From NCBI GenBank assembly GCA_046086225.1, contig JBJSXF010000016.1:1-6105 (forward strand): DNA of 6,105 bases, in the 5' to 3' direction. The position numbers were made by a program, and so were the translations under genes. The notes beneath the pieces are model-generated. The model was given only the letters and a program-made list of their open reading frames with translations. It ran no database searches and was not told the DNA's origin. Origin of the DNA: JBJSXF01 sp046086225. Lineage in GTDB: Bacteria; Actinomycetota; Acidimicrobiia; IMCC26256; PALSA-610. Each line of letters starts with the position of its first letter. Position 1 is the stretch's first letter. Of the stretch, positions 5,866 to 6,105 are shown one piece after another.

Positions 5866-5932
5866 TAGCTCAGTTGGTGAGAGCACACGGCTCATAATCG
5901 TGGGGTCGCGGGTTCGAGTCCCGCCTCCGCTA
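5859..5932 (+). tRNA. tRNA-Met (anticodon CAT), elongator type
   Basis: A 74-base cloverleaf is visible. The acceptor is GGCGGAG/CTCCGCT (G1-T wobble at the end). The D arm is GCTC-AGTTGGTGA-GAGC. The anticodon stem CACGG/TCGTG has loop CTCATAA, so the anticodon is CAT. The variable loop is GGGTC, and the T arm is GCGGG-TTCGAGT-CCCGC. The discriminator is A; CC follows but then G, so CCA is not complete in the DNA. It lacks the three G-C pairs in the anticodon stem and the unpaired first base of initiator tRNAs. A lysidine-type tRNA-Ile also reads CAT in DNA, but the sequence is closest to elongator Met. Confidence 0.93.
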
Positions 5933-5966
5933 CCGCAACAACGACGAACGAGAAAGCGCACCTCAG

Positions 5967-6105
5967 ATGGCCAAGGAGAAGTTCGAGCGGTCGAAGCCGC
6001 ATTTGAACATCGGGACGATCGGTCATATCGATCATGGGAAGACGACGTTGACCGCGGCGATCACGAAGGTGTTGCACGATCAGGATCCGACGAATGCGTT
6101 CACGG
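5967..6105 (+). CDS. tuf: translation elongation factor Tu, N-terminal fragment
   Basis: GTPase that carries aminoacyl-tRNA to the ribosome; the first 46 complete codons are present and the gene runs off the window. The N-terminus MAKEKFERSKPHLNIGTIGH is followed directly by IDHGKTTLTAAIT. The GHIDHGKT P-loop (G1) binds the nucleotide phosphates. Val is commoner than Ile at the third position of this motif, but Ile occurs in actinobacterial EF-Tu. A GAGAAAG (5950-5956) ten bases before ATG 5967 is a weak ribosome binding site. The gene begins 34 bases after tRNA-Met, with no promoter visible between them, so it is probably processed out of a tRNA-tuf transcript as in E. coli tufB. Codon choice differs from the neighbours: all three Leu are TTG, three of four His are CAT, all three Asp are GAT. 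Confidence 0.97.
   Translation, partial: MAKEKFERSKPHLNIGTIGHIDHGKTTLTAAITKVLHDQDPTNAFT

Noticed and set aside
3555..5888. 777-residue open frame antisense to the glycosyltransferase gene
   Set aside because: Its product is low-complexity, rich in Arg, Gly, His, Glu and Pro without any motif, as expected for the mirror frame of a high-GC gene. It also runs through tRNA-Thr and into tRNA-Met.
5859..5932. CAT-anticodon tRNA as initiator tRNA-fMet
   Set aside because: The anticodon stem lacks the three consecutive G-C pairs and the first base is paired (G-T wobble), unlike initiators.

Overview
The window is a GC-rich, gene-dense piece of a bacterial chromosome, most likely from a high-GC actinobacterium. 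The pointers are an acetyl-CoA synthetase C-terminus with the actinobacterial-style VSGHNISTTEVES segment, -10 boxes of TAnnnT form without clear -35 boxes, tRNA genes that do not encode CCA, and an EF-Tu N-terminus with GHIDHGKTT. Acidimicrobiia is my best guess; that is a feel for these families from memory, not a measured result. I see no transposase, integrase, phage gene or CRISPR array.

Layout, left to right. (1) Bases 2-754 (+) are the last 250 residues of acetyl-CoA synthetase (acs). (2) Touching it is a small HAD phosphatase (+, ends 1241) that resembles the 3'-phosphatase domain of T4 polynucleotide kinase; its start codon is unclear and may be CTG. (3) 1356-2201 (+) is an HtpX-type membrane metalloprotease. 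(4) Convergent to it lies a minus-strand series read from right to left: a GNAT acetyltransferase (3369-2884), tRNA-Tyr(GTA) (2835-2753) and yajQ (2717-2229). (5) A plus-strand tRNA-Thr(GGT) sits at 3501-3573. (6) A large polytopic membrane protein (3696-5765) with the hallmarks of GT-C glycosyltransferases follows. (7) tRNA-Met(CAT) lies at 5859-5932, and 34 bases after it begins tuf (EF-Tu), cut by the window edge.

How the parts relate. The right half looks like a version of the conserved translation locus in which tRNA-Thr and tRNA-Met precede tuf and/or rpmG, trpT, secE and nusG. Mycobacteria have thrT-metT-rpmG; E. coli has a tRNA cluster followed by tufB. Here the Thr and Met tRNA genes are separated by the 2.1-kb glycosyltransferase gene, which is the most unusual point of the local gene order. 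The left half consists of housekeeping genes (acetate activation, membrane protein quality control, a YajQ nucleotide-binding protein) with no obvious shared pathway.

Most of the window is ordinary. Points worth a second look are the free-standing Pnkp-phosphatase-like protein, the membrane glycosyltransferase inside the tRNA/tuf locus, a tRNA-Met 5' leader that can pair with the tRNA acceptor strand, and the different codon choice at the start of tuf.
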